NCBI GenBank assembly: GCA_900155495.1
Contig: FTLJ01000544.1
Coordinates: 40,010 to 104,009, forward strand
From: Porogramme epimiltina
Taxonomy: Eukaryota > Basidiomycota > Agaricomycetes > Polyporales > Polyporaceae
Length of the DNA stretch: 64,000 bases
Direction of reading: 5' to 3'
This document shows, in pieces, positions 12,471-22,931 of the stretch. The notes under the pieces were generated by a model. The model saw only the letters and a program-made list of their open reading frames with translations, did no database searches and had not been told where the DNA came from. How positions within the stretch are numbered: the stretch's first letter is position 1; every line of letters starts with the position of its first letter. The translations under genes and the position numbers were made by a program.

Positions 12471-13665
12471 CACGGATCGCGACGGGAAGAAGATAGATAG
12501 GAAGCGGCGCCGCGCGAGCAGCAGCGTTAGTGGTGGTAGCGTTGGAGGTCGTCAAGGATCTCGAGAGGAGAGCGAGGGAGCCGGTATTTCGCGATCGGGG
12601 CACTGGATGTCGCTTGTCGGCATATATAAGGAGGGCCGCCTCCCGCGGCCGGGCCCTGGCCCCGGCCAAATTCCAGCAAGAATGCTGATGCTGTGACTGC
12701 CCCTCCTGCCCGCCCCGCCCCACACCGCGGGGTCGACGTGATGGCCATTGACACATCCGTCTCGCCTACGCTTACGCGGACGCTCGCCTTCACCAATTCG
12801 CCAAACGCGCAGCTTCCTTTGGCATACCTGCCGGCACCGCATGTCGCCACCGGAGCGTCTTGTGGAGGCCGACCGGGGTACAGGGACGCTGGAGATAGCA
12901 CATGCACCTGCGCAGATGCCAGTACGTATACGCCGTTCTTAGGTTCCGACGCGTGCATAGATCTCGCGAACCGGATTTGCCGACGGCGCACGGGCATGCT
13001 CCAGAGAGGGGAGAGTGGGGCACCACGGTTCGCACGGCGGACGAACGTGCATCGTGGTGCAGATAGGGAGCCGGTTCTCTCCTGGTGCGGTCTAGATTTT
13101 GAGCAAGCCCACCTAGCTCGCCCAGGTGGGCATGGCCTCCGATGTTATCGCCTGTGGACAAACTCGACTGGCGGAGCGGGGAGTGGGTCCAGAAGCCGGG
13201 AGGACGCGCGTGAGCGCTACAGGTATCACTTGGCCGACAGCGCAGCGCGGGACTGTGCAAGTACCGCCCAGGCATCAAATCATCGTCGGTCTGCAGCCGG
13301 CGTCCGTGCAAGCTGAGGCGGGGACTCCGGTCGCAGCTTGCACGGAGCAATTTGCAGAAAGGCACACCATCGGGAATGGGGGCGTAAGCAACGTTGACTA
13401 GAAACCAGTTACGAAAAGATATAGCGAATTACAAAGCTAACTACAGGATTAGTCGAGGTGAAGTCCGGGACGGGTACTTTCAGCGACGAATGATTCTAAC
13501 TACGAGCCGATACGAAAACTCTAAACAATGATGAACGGAGTGGAGATGACGACAGCACATGACCCTAGAACCCTACGGAGAGACGACGAGCAGCATAGAG
13601 AGCAGAGGAGTCTATACAAGAGTCTATCATGATCGTGATGAAGGAGCGCGCGTGATTAGGGTGCA
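12471..13665. other. spacer between the tandem GDPD genes
   Basis: These 1.2 kb separate the two phosphodiesterase genes. The part next to copy 1 includes a TATA-like stretch, TATATAAG at 12623-12630, about 155 bp from the copy 1 start codon and readable in either orientation. Long open frames at 12693-13316 on plus and 12790-13365 on minus overlap, lack good start codons and match nothing I know. I treat them as chance frames in GC-rich DNA. Confidence 0.5.
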
Positions 13666-15065
13666 TTAAGACACGACGGTGACGGCGGTAGGCTCGAGAG
13701 TGTCAATCTTGCGGAACGGGCCAGCGTAGCCCTCGAGGTACATGTGGTCGCGAGTGCGCTGGATGATCTGCATGGGCGTGTAAAACTCGAGCGTCGTCCA
13801 GTAGAACATGCGGCTGTGCTGCGCCGCGATCCTGTCGTAGTCCACTGCGGGGCGCGCACCTCGCCATTAGCCTTTAGACGTCGAGCTAAAGTCCGAAATT
13901 GCTCACCCTGGAGCGCCGAGCGGAGGTCCAGCCACGTTTTCGTGGTGTCCGTAATGATCACGTCAATGCCCCAGCGGGCCGCCTGCATAGCAAGAACGTG
14001 ACACGACGCGACGCGGTCAGCGACCCAAGTCCGCGGGGATGCTCTAAGAACATTCGGGTGTACGAACCTCGACCATGTGCTCGGGGTTGTTCACGGTCCA
14101 CGCCATGACCTTCTTTCCCGCCGCCTTGCAGTCCTTGCGGAACTTGGCGCCGTCCGCCATGGCGAGCGTAGAGAACTTGATCGAGAACGTGTCGCAGCTC
14201 TCCCAGAAGTACTTGCGCGCGAAGGCAATGCTCTGCCCGATGTACGAGCGCTGGCAGTACGGCAGGTGCGCCTTCGCGTGCGGGAGGAAGCTCGGGTGCC
14301 AGAGGCCGAGCAGAATGCGCGGGGCGAGCGCGGTCTCCCAATCTGGCTGCGCGGAGATGGTCTTGTGCATGAGCGCGAAGAGGTGCGCGGGCTTGTTCTG
14401 GACCTTGACGTCCACGTTGAACTTGACATGGCGGTTCTCCGGCTGTTGAAGCGGGGACGCGTCGGTAACGTGGCGACGCGAGAAGAGAAGCAAGAAGTAC
14501 CTTCATGAGAAGCTCGACGGTCTGTTCAAAGGTAGCGAGTGCTTGCTTGGGCTCCTTGACGGTCCGGAGCTGGTGCATGCCTCCCTCGCCATGCCAATGC
14601 CTTTCCCTGATTAGCCCTGTGAAGGAACGACAGTCAGCACCCACTGGTACGCGCTCTTGGGATAACTTACCTGAGCCGTCCGTGACTCGGTCCACGGCTG
14701 CATGCCACGTCGAACGTGGATTAGTAGGCGGCGCGCCGACGAGAAGTACACCGGACTCACAAGGATCGTGGAACATGATAACGACGTCGTCTACGGACAC
14801 GTGGACGTCTGCTCACAAGGGTCACGGACTACAACAGGGGAGGGGGACGCGCTGGCGAAATACCGCTCTCAATGCCGTCGGCGCCATCGCGAATGGCGGC
14901 TTCGAAGCTTGCGAGCGTGTTCTCCGGGAAGGTGGCTGAGGCCTGTTACGCGTCATACGGACAACGCGGGTCAAGAGTGAGGACAAGAACGAGGTTGGAG
15001 CCATGACACACTCCGCGGTGGCCCCAGCACTCGGGCATGGCCTTGGAAGTGACTGGCGTAGACAT
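13666..15065 (-). CDS. glycerophosphodiester phosphodiesterase (GDPD), tandem copy 2
   Basis: Eight exons join to 954 nt, a 317-aa protein: 15065-15012, 14942-14864, 14808-14761, 14697-14671, 14616-14501, 14442-14068, 13982-13907 and 13844-13666. The GDPD residues are all present: HRG at 16-18, PENT at 24-27, ESDVHVS at 43-49 and FHDP at 57-60. Pgc1-like motifs follow (GLWHP, WTVN, IITD). Exon lengths 79, 48, 27, 116 and 76 are identical to copy 1; exon 6 (375 nt) equals two copy 1 exons (299+76), so one intron differs. I chose the start at MSTPV because an in-frame upstream ATG at 15203 lies before the TATA box at 15174-15180. An Arg-rich N-terminal extension from that ATG would look like a mitochondrial presequence, so an alternative start cannot be excluded. 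Confidence 0.9.
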
Positions 15066-16312
15066 GGCAGAACAGGTGGCGAGGAAGGCGCGGGGGTGGT
15101 GCTGGACGAGTCGGAGGAAAGGGTGGGGGATCCGGGAGAGGAACGGGGGAGAGGGAGAAAGGACCGGGCGGGGCTTTATAGACGCGAGACGACGGGAGAA
15201 CATGCAAGGAGACGGAGCCAGCTGGAGAGAGGAGAGAGCATTACGAGCGGCCGAAGCGGGCTCCGCATTCGGGCGCGCTTGCCGGCGGTCCTGTTCGTAT
15301 CACTCGGTACGAACGTTCCTGTCCTCCGCCCATCACCACACCCGTGCATTCGTCCCCTCCGAGGGACACCTATGACCTCGCTCATGACCCGTCCGCGTCT
15401 CAAACATATCTCCCTCACTGGTGTTCCTGGTCGCATCTCCCAGGATGCCAACCCCGCCTTCAAATCAAATCACCTATAAATGCCTCGCTCACCCAGCGGA
15501 CCCCGTCGACGGCCACCGCCTCACACCGGAACATCCGTGTGCACGTCTCAGACCTGTCCCATGTCCTGCTCAGCAAGCCTTTTCGGTTTCCGTACGTTCT
15601 GTCCACACCTTCTCCGAGGATGGACAAATGCCGGCTATAAAACGTAAACCGCGCCCCCTGGGAAGGACGGAGAGTCAAATGATCTCTTCTGCGGGTTTGG
15701 CTTTAGCGTTTGGGCTCCTTCCGATCGCTCTCGTGGCCCGCTGCTGAGAACCCGTCCTTCCCTACTGCGCTCGATCTACCCCGCAGTGGGTGATTGCCGT
15801 CAGGTTCGACAGCGCGTCCGGGGCTTGTGTCGGCCACAATCCCCTTCTCTCCCCCGCACGAAGGATCACCTGCCCGGGTCTCGCGGACCTGGGTGACCCC
15901 GATGGTCCTACCGGAATGCTTGTATTTCATTTCAGTACTAGCATGTTGGATGGTTGCGTTGAACGTTCCGGCAGTGACAACTGCGCTGGATCCTCCACTG
16001 GTGTCGGAACACCGGTCCGATATGTGTGTGGCCTCCCGGAGCCCGGAGCCGTGTGCAGGCTCCGATGGAGTTGAAAGCTCTCGGAGGGCTAGAGTCGTTC
16101 CAAAGAGAATCACTAGTGCACAATGCCATACTCCTGGCCTCATTCTAGCTCATAGTCTCAATGCGGTAGTACAGCGTATAATTTGAGGGCTGGTCAGCAT
16201 TTCTCCCCGCTGAGACCGGCGGAGATGCGGCGGCCCGGCAATAACGTCCAAGAATTCCCAGACGTCGAATAGCGCGGGGGTCTGACTACCGCAGTCTTTC
16301 TCTACCACCATC
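15066..16312. other. divergent intergenic region, GDPD2 and cnxE
   Basis: These 1.25 kb lie between two divergently transcribed genes. Besides the GDPD2 TATA box there is a plus-strand TATAAAAC at 15636-15643 with no gene assigned downstream within 600 bp. Antisense frames at 15703-16143 (minus, starting with a signal-peptide-like stretch) and 15794-16186 (plus, no ATG) are open but unconvincing. Confidence 0.45.
15174..15180 (-). promoter_or_regulatory. TATA box of GDPD copy 2
   Basis: TATAAAG on the minus strand lies 109 bp upstream of the chosen ATG of the second phosphodiesterase. Its position places transcription start downstream of the ATG at 15203 and supports the shorter start at 15065. 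Confidence 0.5.
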
Positions 16313-18887
16313 ATGGCGGCGACGCGGGTAGCGATATTGACAGGTTTGTGTGGCCGATTGCATGCCAAACACTTCGCTGAATGTGCCTGTGGACAGTTAG
16401 CGACACTGCGTCGCTTGACCCGTCCGCCGATCGTTCCGGGCCGGTTATCCAAAGCCTGCTCACACAAGGCGGGTATATCTGCACCCACCTCCAGATTGTA
16501 CCGGACGACGAAATTCGCATACGAACCGTCGTCCTGGGCTGGTGCGATCAAGGCGATGTCGACTGGATCGTCACAACCGGGGGAACTGGTTTCGGGCTGC
16601 GAGATAGAACGCCTGAAGTAAGCCCAGAACTGGGGAGATTTCGCCTTATTAGAGTCGAGTTAGATTCAATACTGACTGTGACGGCGCTCTCGAACACATG
16701 TAGGCCATCAAACCTCTACTAGAGCGCGAGGCCTCCGGGATTGTGCACCTCCTCCTTTCCGCGTCTCTCCAGGCGACTCCACTCGCAGCGCTCTCACGCC
16801 CCGTCGCGGGAACGATCAAGAACACGCTCGTATGCACGCTTCCCGGGAGCGTCAAAGCCGTCCAGGAGAATATTGCCGCCCTCCTCCAGGCCGGCGTCAT
16901 CAATCACGCCATAGAACTCGTTCGTGGAGGACGCGGGGAAGGCGTCCACGCTGCACTTGCTTCTGAGGGCCCCGCCAGTCTCCGCTCACCAGTGGTGCAG
17001 CCAGCATCTTCGGTCGTTTCCTACGCCGATCCGCCCCAGCCCGCGCCCCCGGACTTCGTCCCCACAGCTGGTTCTGCCGCATCGGTGGGGCTGCAGAGCC
17101 CCCGTGTTCACCAACACCACCATGATCACGATCACGACCATGGACACAGGTCTCCGGTCGCACGGAGCGTGCTCTCGCAAGACCCGTCCATGCCAGGTAG
17201 GCCTTATTGGCGAATTGTCGAACCAAGAACTCAACGCAGTGCGTCCTGCTCTGCTCCCTAGCACACGCCCGCCTCAGAGAGTCCCCGTATCCTCTAGTGT
17301 CTATCACAGACGCGCTACTGACGGTTCTACGCGAGGTCCGGCCTCTTCCGGTGTACGACGAGCCTGTGAGTATCTCGTCGGCCATCTGTAAAGTGGTGTT
17401 ATTGGGTCTTACCACGATACGGACACACCAGGTAACCTCGAAACTGCGGGGTTATGTGATCGCAGAGGACGTTTACGCGCCTCAGAATGTCCCTATCACT
17501 CACAGCACGAATGTGGATGGCTACGCACTCCGCTGTGAGTCTTCAACATCCGTTATCTTTCCACCCTTAATGATCGAGCTATCCCAGCGACCGACCCTCC
17601 CGGGATCTACACCGTCCTCACCGCCCGCACACACCTCCTCTCTACTCCCCTGCCCCCTGGGTGCATCTTCCGCATCAACACGGGCGGGCCGCTCCCAGCG
17701 GGTGCAGACGCTGTGATCATGGTCGAGGACACGCGGCTGCGCACCACGCACCGCTCGCCTCTCGGCGAAGAGTTCGAGGAGGCATCGGTCGAGACACTCA
17801 CGCAGGTGCCCCGCGGCGAGAACGTGCGCGACCCGGGCTCCGACGTGCGCCAGGGCGACCTCGTCCTCGAGCGCGGGACGATCGTGAACAGCGCTGGGGG
17901 CGAGGTCGGCACGCTCGCGTTCGTCGGGCGGACGAAGGTGAGTGCCGCGTCGCGTGCTACTCCTATCTATCCACTCAGTCGATCGGCGTCGGCAGGTCCG
18001 TGCGTTCGGGAAGCCCGTCGTTGCACTCCTGAGCACCGGGGGCGAGCTGTTGGACGTGCAGTCGCCGTCGCCGCTTCCCGGCGATGGTTGGGGCGGTATC
18101 TGGGACACCAACAGGCCGTCCCTGAAAGCCGCGCTGGAGGGATACGGCTACGAAGTCGTCGATCTCGGGATCGTGGCCGACAAGTGAAGCCTTCCCCTGC
18201 CCACCTGCCACAACCCAACGCTGACGCTCCCGCACCATTCTCACAGCATCGACTCGCACGTCGCCGCGCTCCGGCGCGGGCTCGAGTCCGCCGACCTCAT
18301 CCTCACCACGGGCGGGACGTCGATGGGTGTCGGGGACCTGCTCAAGCCCGTGATCGAGCACCAGCTCGGCGGCACGGTGCACTTTGGGCGCGTGCGCGTG
18401 AAGCCGGGCAAGCCGACTACGTTCGCGACAATCCCGACGCCTGGCGGGCGCGCGGAGCGCGTGCCGCTCTTCGCGCTGCCCGGCAACCCCGCGAGCGCGC
18501 TCGTCACGTTCCACATCTTCGTCGTCCCCGCGCTCAGGAAGCTCGGCGGGTGGCCGTCCGCGCGGTGTCGCCTGCCGAGCGTGCGTGTGCAGGTGCGTAC
18601 GCGGCTCCAGGATGCGTAGGAAAGAGAGTGGAGGCTGACGTGTGGGACAGGTCCAAGAGTCGTTGCGACTGGATTCCAGGCCGGAGTACCATCGCGCTGT
18701 CATCATAGCTACGCCTGACGGCTTCAAGGCGCATAGCACCGGTGGACAGCGGTCGAGTAGGGTGGCTAGCCTGAAGGGGGCGAACGGCCTTGTTGCATTG
18801 CCTCCCAGAGGAGAGAAGGACCCGAGTAAATTGGAAATCGGGGACTACGTTGAAGCAATTATCATAGGTGAGCTACGAATGGAGTGA
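16313..18887 (+). CDS. cnxE: gephyrin-type molybdenum cofactor enzyme (MogA-MoeA fusion)
   Basis: Nine exons join to 2073 nt, a 690-aa protein: 16313-16343, 16397-16617, 16704-17196, 17262-17365, 17432-17534, 17588-17937, 17996-18183, 18247-18592 and 18651-18887. Residues 1-150 form a MogA (G) domain with DRSGP at 22-26 and TTGGTG at 70-75, which adenylates molybdopterin. The MoeA (E) domain fills the second half, with INTGGPLPAGADAV, a GGELLD segment and TTGGTSMG; it inserts molybdate. The order G then E matches gephyrin and Aspergillus cnxE, the reverse of plant Cnx1. The linker is proline-rich and carries a His/Asp cluster at 17109-17147. The enzyme completes the cofactor used by nitrate reductase, sulfite oxidase and xanthine dehydrogenase. 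No target signal is visible, so it should be cytosolic. Confidence 0.95.
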
Positions 18888-19004
18888 AATGAAAGGTCAA
18901 TAGTGATACACGATCCTGTACTATACATATAGACGATCGAAGAGCCTGGAATCCACGGTCGTCACTTTCTCGTCGATGCGGTCTCCTGTGTATATGAGGT
19001 GGAA

Positions 19005-19756
19005 TTAATCGAGTGTGGCAAGAATCCATAGCACAGCGCGTACCAGGGCATTGACCTCTGCTTGCAACTCTATGAGCTCCGTCTCGAGCTTCTGGCGCTG
19101 CCGTGACAGCATCTGCATACGCCTCATATCGAGTTTGTTCATTCCGGCTGTATTGACGGCAGCTCCGGAAGAAGGACGAGACTGGGAGGCTTCAACCTAT
19201 GAGATATTGATCATTGTGAGCATAGAAGAATATATCTGAGGAGCAGTCACCTTGGCCTGGAGTTTGCTTTCTTTCTTCAGCAGAACCTGGAGACCTTTCT
19301 CCGCACGTGTCAAGAGTTCATTGATCTGAGGCTCAATCTCCTCAGTGAGATCAGCCTTGTAGCGCCGGATGGTCCCCTCGTCTACAAGCAGAAAAACCTG
19401 GTTTAAGGGGATATTTCTGAGCGAGACCAGATAAGGATATTGGAGCAATACCGACCCTCTCACTCTCAAGCACTTTGGATATGCGGGGCAAATCATGTGT
19501 GCCTCTTCTCAGCAACTCCTGAGCTTCGTGGGCCTAGCATCGAGCATGGACAGATTAGTTCGGTTACTAGCCTAGACTCTCCACATACCTCGTCGCAACA
19601 GTCCTCCATCGCCATAACACATTCAAGGAGATACGGACTGCAAGTGGCGTTGGTATCCACAGCCTGGTATAGGGATGGGTTTCCGGGGAATATAGAGTCC
19701 CGCGGACCTGCCCTTGGGTGCACCGATAGACGAGACATCCGATGGCTTTTCTCCAT
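19005..19756 (-). CDS. SPC19: DASH/Dam1 complex subunit Spc19
   Basis: Four exons (19756-19589, 19533-19456, 19397-19251, 19196-19005) join to 585 nt, 194 aa. Diagnostic features are the N-terminal LLECVMAMEDCCDE segment, the core SERVFLLVDEG near residues 80-90 and the following EEIEPQINELL. This is the arrangement of yeast Spc19 (KRVFRLV then EEVEPL). The remainder is a charged coiled coil ending in RQRQKLETELIELQ. Spc19 is part of the fungus-specific DASH ring that couples kinetochores to spindle microtubules, so the product acts in the nucleus at mitosis. An in-frame ATG at 19738 (MSRLS) is an equally good start and may be the real one. The gene converges with cnxE, with only 117 bp between the stop codons. 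Confidence 0.88.
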
Positions 19757-21356
19757 CTTGCCAGCCGGGGCCTGTCCGACTTCAAAGTGACTGTGGTTGC
19801 CTTTCGTGTGTTTCGATCACACAGGCGCCCACCGCGACGCGTCTGTGGCTGCCACTGGCTGGTGGCCAAACACGGACAACGCCATTTTGGACTCCGACTG
19901 CCGCCGCCTATATAGCTGCGCAAAATTTGACTTGTAGCTCTCCAGTGTTCAGCCAACTTCTGACGCGTCCGCGCACCCTCCGGGGCTGTGACCAGCCGTT
20001 CACTCGTCTGTTGACGTCGGTCTAATTGGCGAAGCGAGGCGTCCTTCGGGATGCTCACGAGACCGAGCGTCGTCGTCCTGCTCCCTCTCACAAACGGCTG
20101 AGTCCGCCTTTCGGGGTGTTGATTCGTCGGAGGGGTTGATGTGGGATGGTGGCGTGGCGTTATATTCCTGTACCTACCGTACATCTTCGTCTTCGGGCGG
20201 GGTGCTACTATGTGGCCGTGACGGTCTGGTCAAACCATAACGCATACATTTATAGCATATTTTTGTCCCTATGGTTATCGTAATTGGATGCATCTGCTCT
20301 TCTCATCTGATTTGGCCAGATATTACGATGCCCCCCGGAGCCCCTGCAAAAATCGAGCTGTATACTCTAGAGTAGCGTTATTAGCCGACATGTTGAGGAA
20401 TCTGCAGATTTCCTCGCGTCTAGCCTTCGATGATCGTTGGAACCACCTTCCCAGATTCCTAGTCATATCTTCTCATCCTGTGGTGCATACCCTCGAGGAC
20501 TGTGAGGTATGCAAATTGCATGTGAGGACCTATGTCTTGTTTCGGCACCTATGCTCATTTAGACTGCCAAAAGCTACAGATCGTGACGACCGACCAACAG
20601 CATTATAGCCCAAATGTTCACTTCGGGCTGCCCAACTACTCACAGTGTCGGGGAAGTGAGGTGTGGGATGCGAGTGTGACAATGTGATGGAGACATAATG
20701 TTTGTTCTCGCCCCCACGCCGTACACATCCCTACTAAGTCTTGACAGCGCGTATCAGGTCTGACTTCGATTCGCGACCCTTGAGGCGTCGTAAGTCCTCC
20801 TGACTAAATAATAACCCCCCTCATCTATCTTTGGAGCTTTTAGGAAAGCAACGAGTTATATGACGGCGGCCGCTACATGTGAATGTCGATATGACTCTGC
20901 TGCCATTCCTTCCGCCGTCTATCTATCCCAAGGGGACTACGTGTACAACTTTCGGTCAAGAGCTCCTCTTCAACCCAAATCACTCAGACTCGAGTTTAAG
21001 ATTTCGTTATCACCTCGGACGCGTGTTTTATTGCCCTCAACAATGCAACTAGAATAATTACGCAATGGTTCTTTCATCACCAAATAGGTGTAGGTCCGCT
21101 CTATGGTGCTAAGCGTTGGTCCGGATACTGCAACATACTAGCTAATCAAACCTTGATTTATATCTAACAAACGTTGCTCGCACTGCCTACCGTACACTAT
21201 ATAAAAAGCATCCCCACCCCCGGGGCCCCTATATGGTAGACTGTACGACCCCTTGCTCGTCATCGTATCCGCGTACTCTCATCATCTTCCGCCCTCCCAG
21301 TAGAGCCCTTCTGATCTACAGCGTCCATCGTTAGAAAGATCAGCAACGGCAGCCCT
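19757..21356. other. 1.6-kb divergent intergenic region
   Basis: This gap separates the start of SPC19 from the membrane protein gene on the plus strand. Overlapping frames occur at 19567-20184 (minus) and 20288-20608 (plus), but neither resembles a protein family, and the former overlaps SPC19 in another frame. A TATA box for the right-hand gene lies at 21198-21207. Nothing else is recognisable. Confidence 0.5.
21198..21207 (+). promoter_or_regulatory. TATA box of membrane protein gene
   Basis: TATATAAAAA lies about 150 bp upstream of the first ATG that can be spliced to the membrane protein frame (21357). Confidence 0.45.
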
Positions 21357-22435
21357 ATGGCCTCTGCCAGTCTAACTCCACAAACGGGAGGTATGCCTAG
21401 TCTTCCTTCCACGCGAGAATAGAGTCATTGACCACAGCCACAGGTATGTATTCGTTCTCACTTCCTGTACATTCGTTGTTGACGACGAAGGTTGGATACT
21501 TTTTCCTCTCCCTGCATCTCGCCAGGGAGACCATCTACCCTGCCCTTCATTAGTATCGGCTCCTCCTCGTCAAGCCTGAGACTATTTACTCCCATACCCT
21601 CTTTAACCCCGAACACGACTGGACCAGCAAGCAGCATAGGGGACACAATCACACCGTTGGCCACTGGGGAGGTGACTACCACCACCACCGCCACTCAAAC
21701 ACAGTCGTCTCCTGTGGATAACACAGTAGTGGCGTCGTCTCCTGTGGATCACACAGTAGTGGCGTTACCGCGAAGCGCTACCATTGGTATTGCGGTGGGG
21801 TGCGTCGTCATCCTGGCTGCGCTCTGCGCATCGGCGGTGCTGTACGCCAAGTGGCGACGAGCTGCCGGAATGCTCCGCTCCCTCAATCGCCGCCGTATGT
21901 CCTTGTCGTCCTCGTACAGGACCCCGAGCCCGCGTGGAGACAGTCCCATAGGGAAAGGCCGCCTAGGGACTTCCGCTATAGGTATACCGTTTCCGCCTAT
22001 CAACCGGGGAGGCAACTTCCTCATTTGCGTAAATAGCGCGCCTTGGGGCCATCTCGACAAGTATACCGGTTGCGCTACGCCCCTCTAGGGAGTCCTTGGA
22101 TTCACCCCCAAGCGCCAGCACTGAGACACGCTCGATGGGTCGGAGCAGAAGCTGTGAGTTTCAAGCACGATGACGCCCCTGTCTTAGACCTCCGTAATGC
22201 ACTCCATTTTAACCGGAAGTATCTTGTGTCAGCACGACGGGAGGTGGATGGTGGAAGCGTACACACCAGCGTATACATGGATGGGCGGTACGACGAGCAA
22301 GACAGCGTCGTTACTGCCGTGCAATCCGCTCACCCTACACCCCCTCTCCCGCCTGTATACAAGGATCGCCGTATCAGCGACAGGCAGTGTGGAGAGGCAC
22401 CCCCCTATGAGCCAGCAGGGCCGCCAGAGTTGTAG
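21357..22435 (+). CDS. single-pass membrane protein with Ser/Thr-rich exterior and PPxY tail
   Basis: The body of the gene is an open frame at 21532-22027. A Ser/Thr/Pro-rich segment is followed by one hydrophobic helix (IAVGCVVILAALCASAVL, about 21790-21843) and a basic stop-transfer (KWRR). A likely first exon at 21357-21390 (MASASLTP) joins in phase through an acceptor at 21531. The cytoplasmic tail probably continues after an intron near 22028-22092, and a second with donor GTGAGT at 22154, into the frame ending at 22435, which carries PPLPPVY and PPYEP motifs. These joins keep frame but the first two introns are my least certain. The architecture is common in Agaricomycete cell-surface proteins of unknown function; PPxY tails often recruit Nedd4/Rsp5-type ubiquitin ligases. 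No signal peptide is visible in the proposed first exon. Confidence 0.6.
21705..21764 (+). repeat. 30-bp tandem duplication
   Basis: Two adjacent 30-bp units (21705-21734 and 21735-21764) differ at one base. They add a second copy of the peptide SSPVDNTVVA (N to H in copy 2) to the Ser/Thr-rich exterior of the membrane protein. The near identity suggests a recent event. Confidence 0.9.
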
Positions 22436-22931
22436 TTTTGTGTTTACGTTGGTCCTCAGAGATTCGTGTGTAACATTGTACTCTAATTTGTACTTTTACC
22501 TTCAATTCTTGTTCTGTGATTCGCTTTAAGATTTATCAAGTGAATTGCAAAAAATAGACCAAGCATTCAGCGCAATTCCACGACGACATGCTCTGGAACA
22601 GCCACATGGTTGGCTGGCTCGGCTTACACCAATCCTACTGTTACAGACCTGCTCGTCGGCCACGCGCATGCTTTTGTGCGTGATTGAGCAGCGTTGTACT
22701 ACAACCTGAATAACCGCCTTCCAGGATGACCAGTGATGCTTGTTGCCAATGAGAAGACGAGAGCGAGAGCGAGAATGCCGCACAAATATGTGGCCTACAC
22801 ATAGGGCGTCAAGAAAATAGTCCGAACCTAATCCAAGGTCCTGTAATATAGAAAATAAGTACACTCTAGCCACATTACGACTCTCCAGATGTGAAGTACG
22901 CATGACAGAACGTCCGCGTGTCCCGCGCGTG
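22436..22931. other. convergent 3' region, membrane protein and KEX1
   Basis: These 496 bp lie between two converging genes and hold their terminators. The left part is AT-rich. No hairpin, RNA gene or convincing frame was seen. Confidence 0.5.

Noticed and set aside
12693..13316. Open plus frame between the GDPD genes
   Set aside because: No ATG at its start, no domain, and a long frame overlaps it on the other strand.
19567..20184. 205-codon minus frame upstream of and overlapping SPC19
   Set aside because: It overlaps SPC19 exon 1 in a different frame and matches no family.
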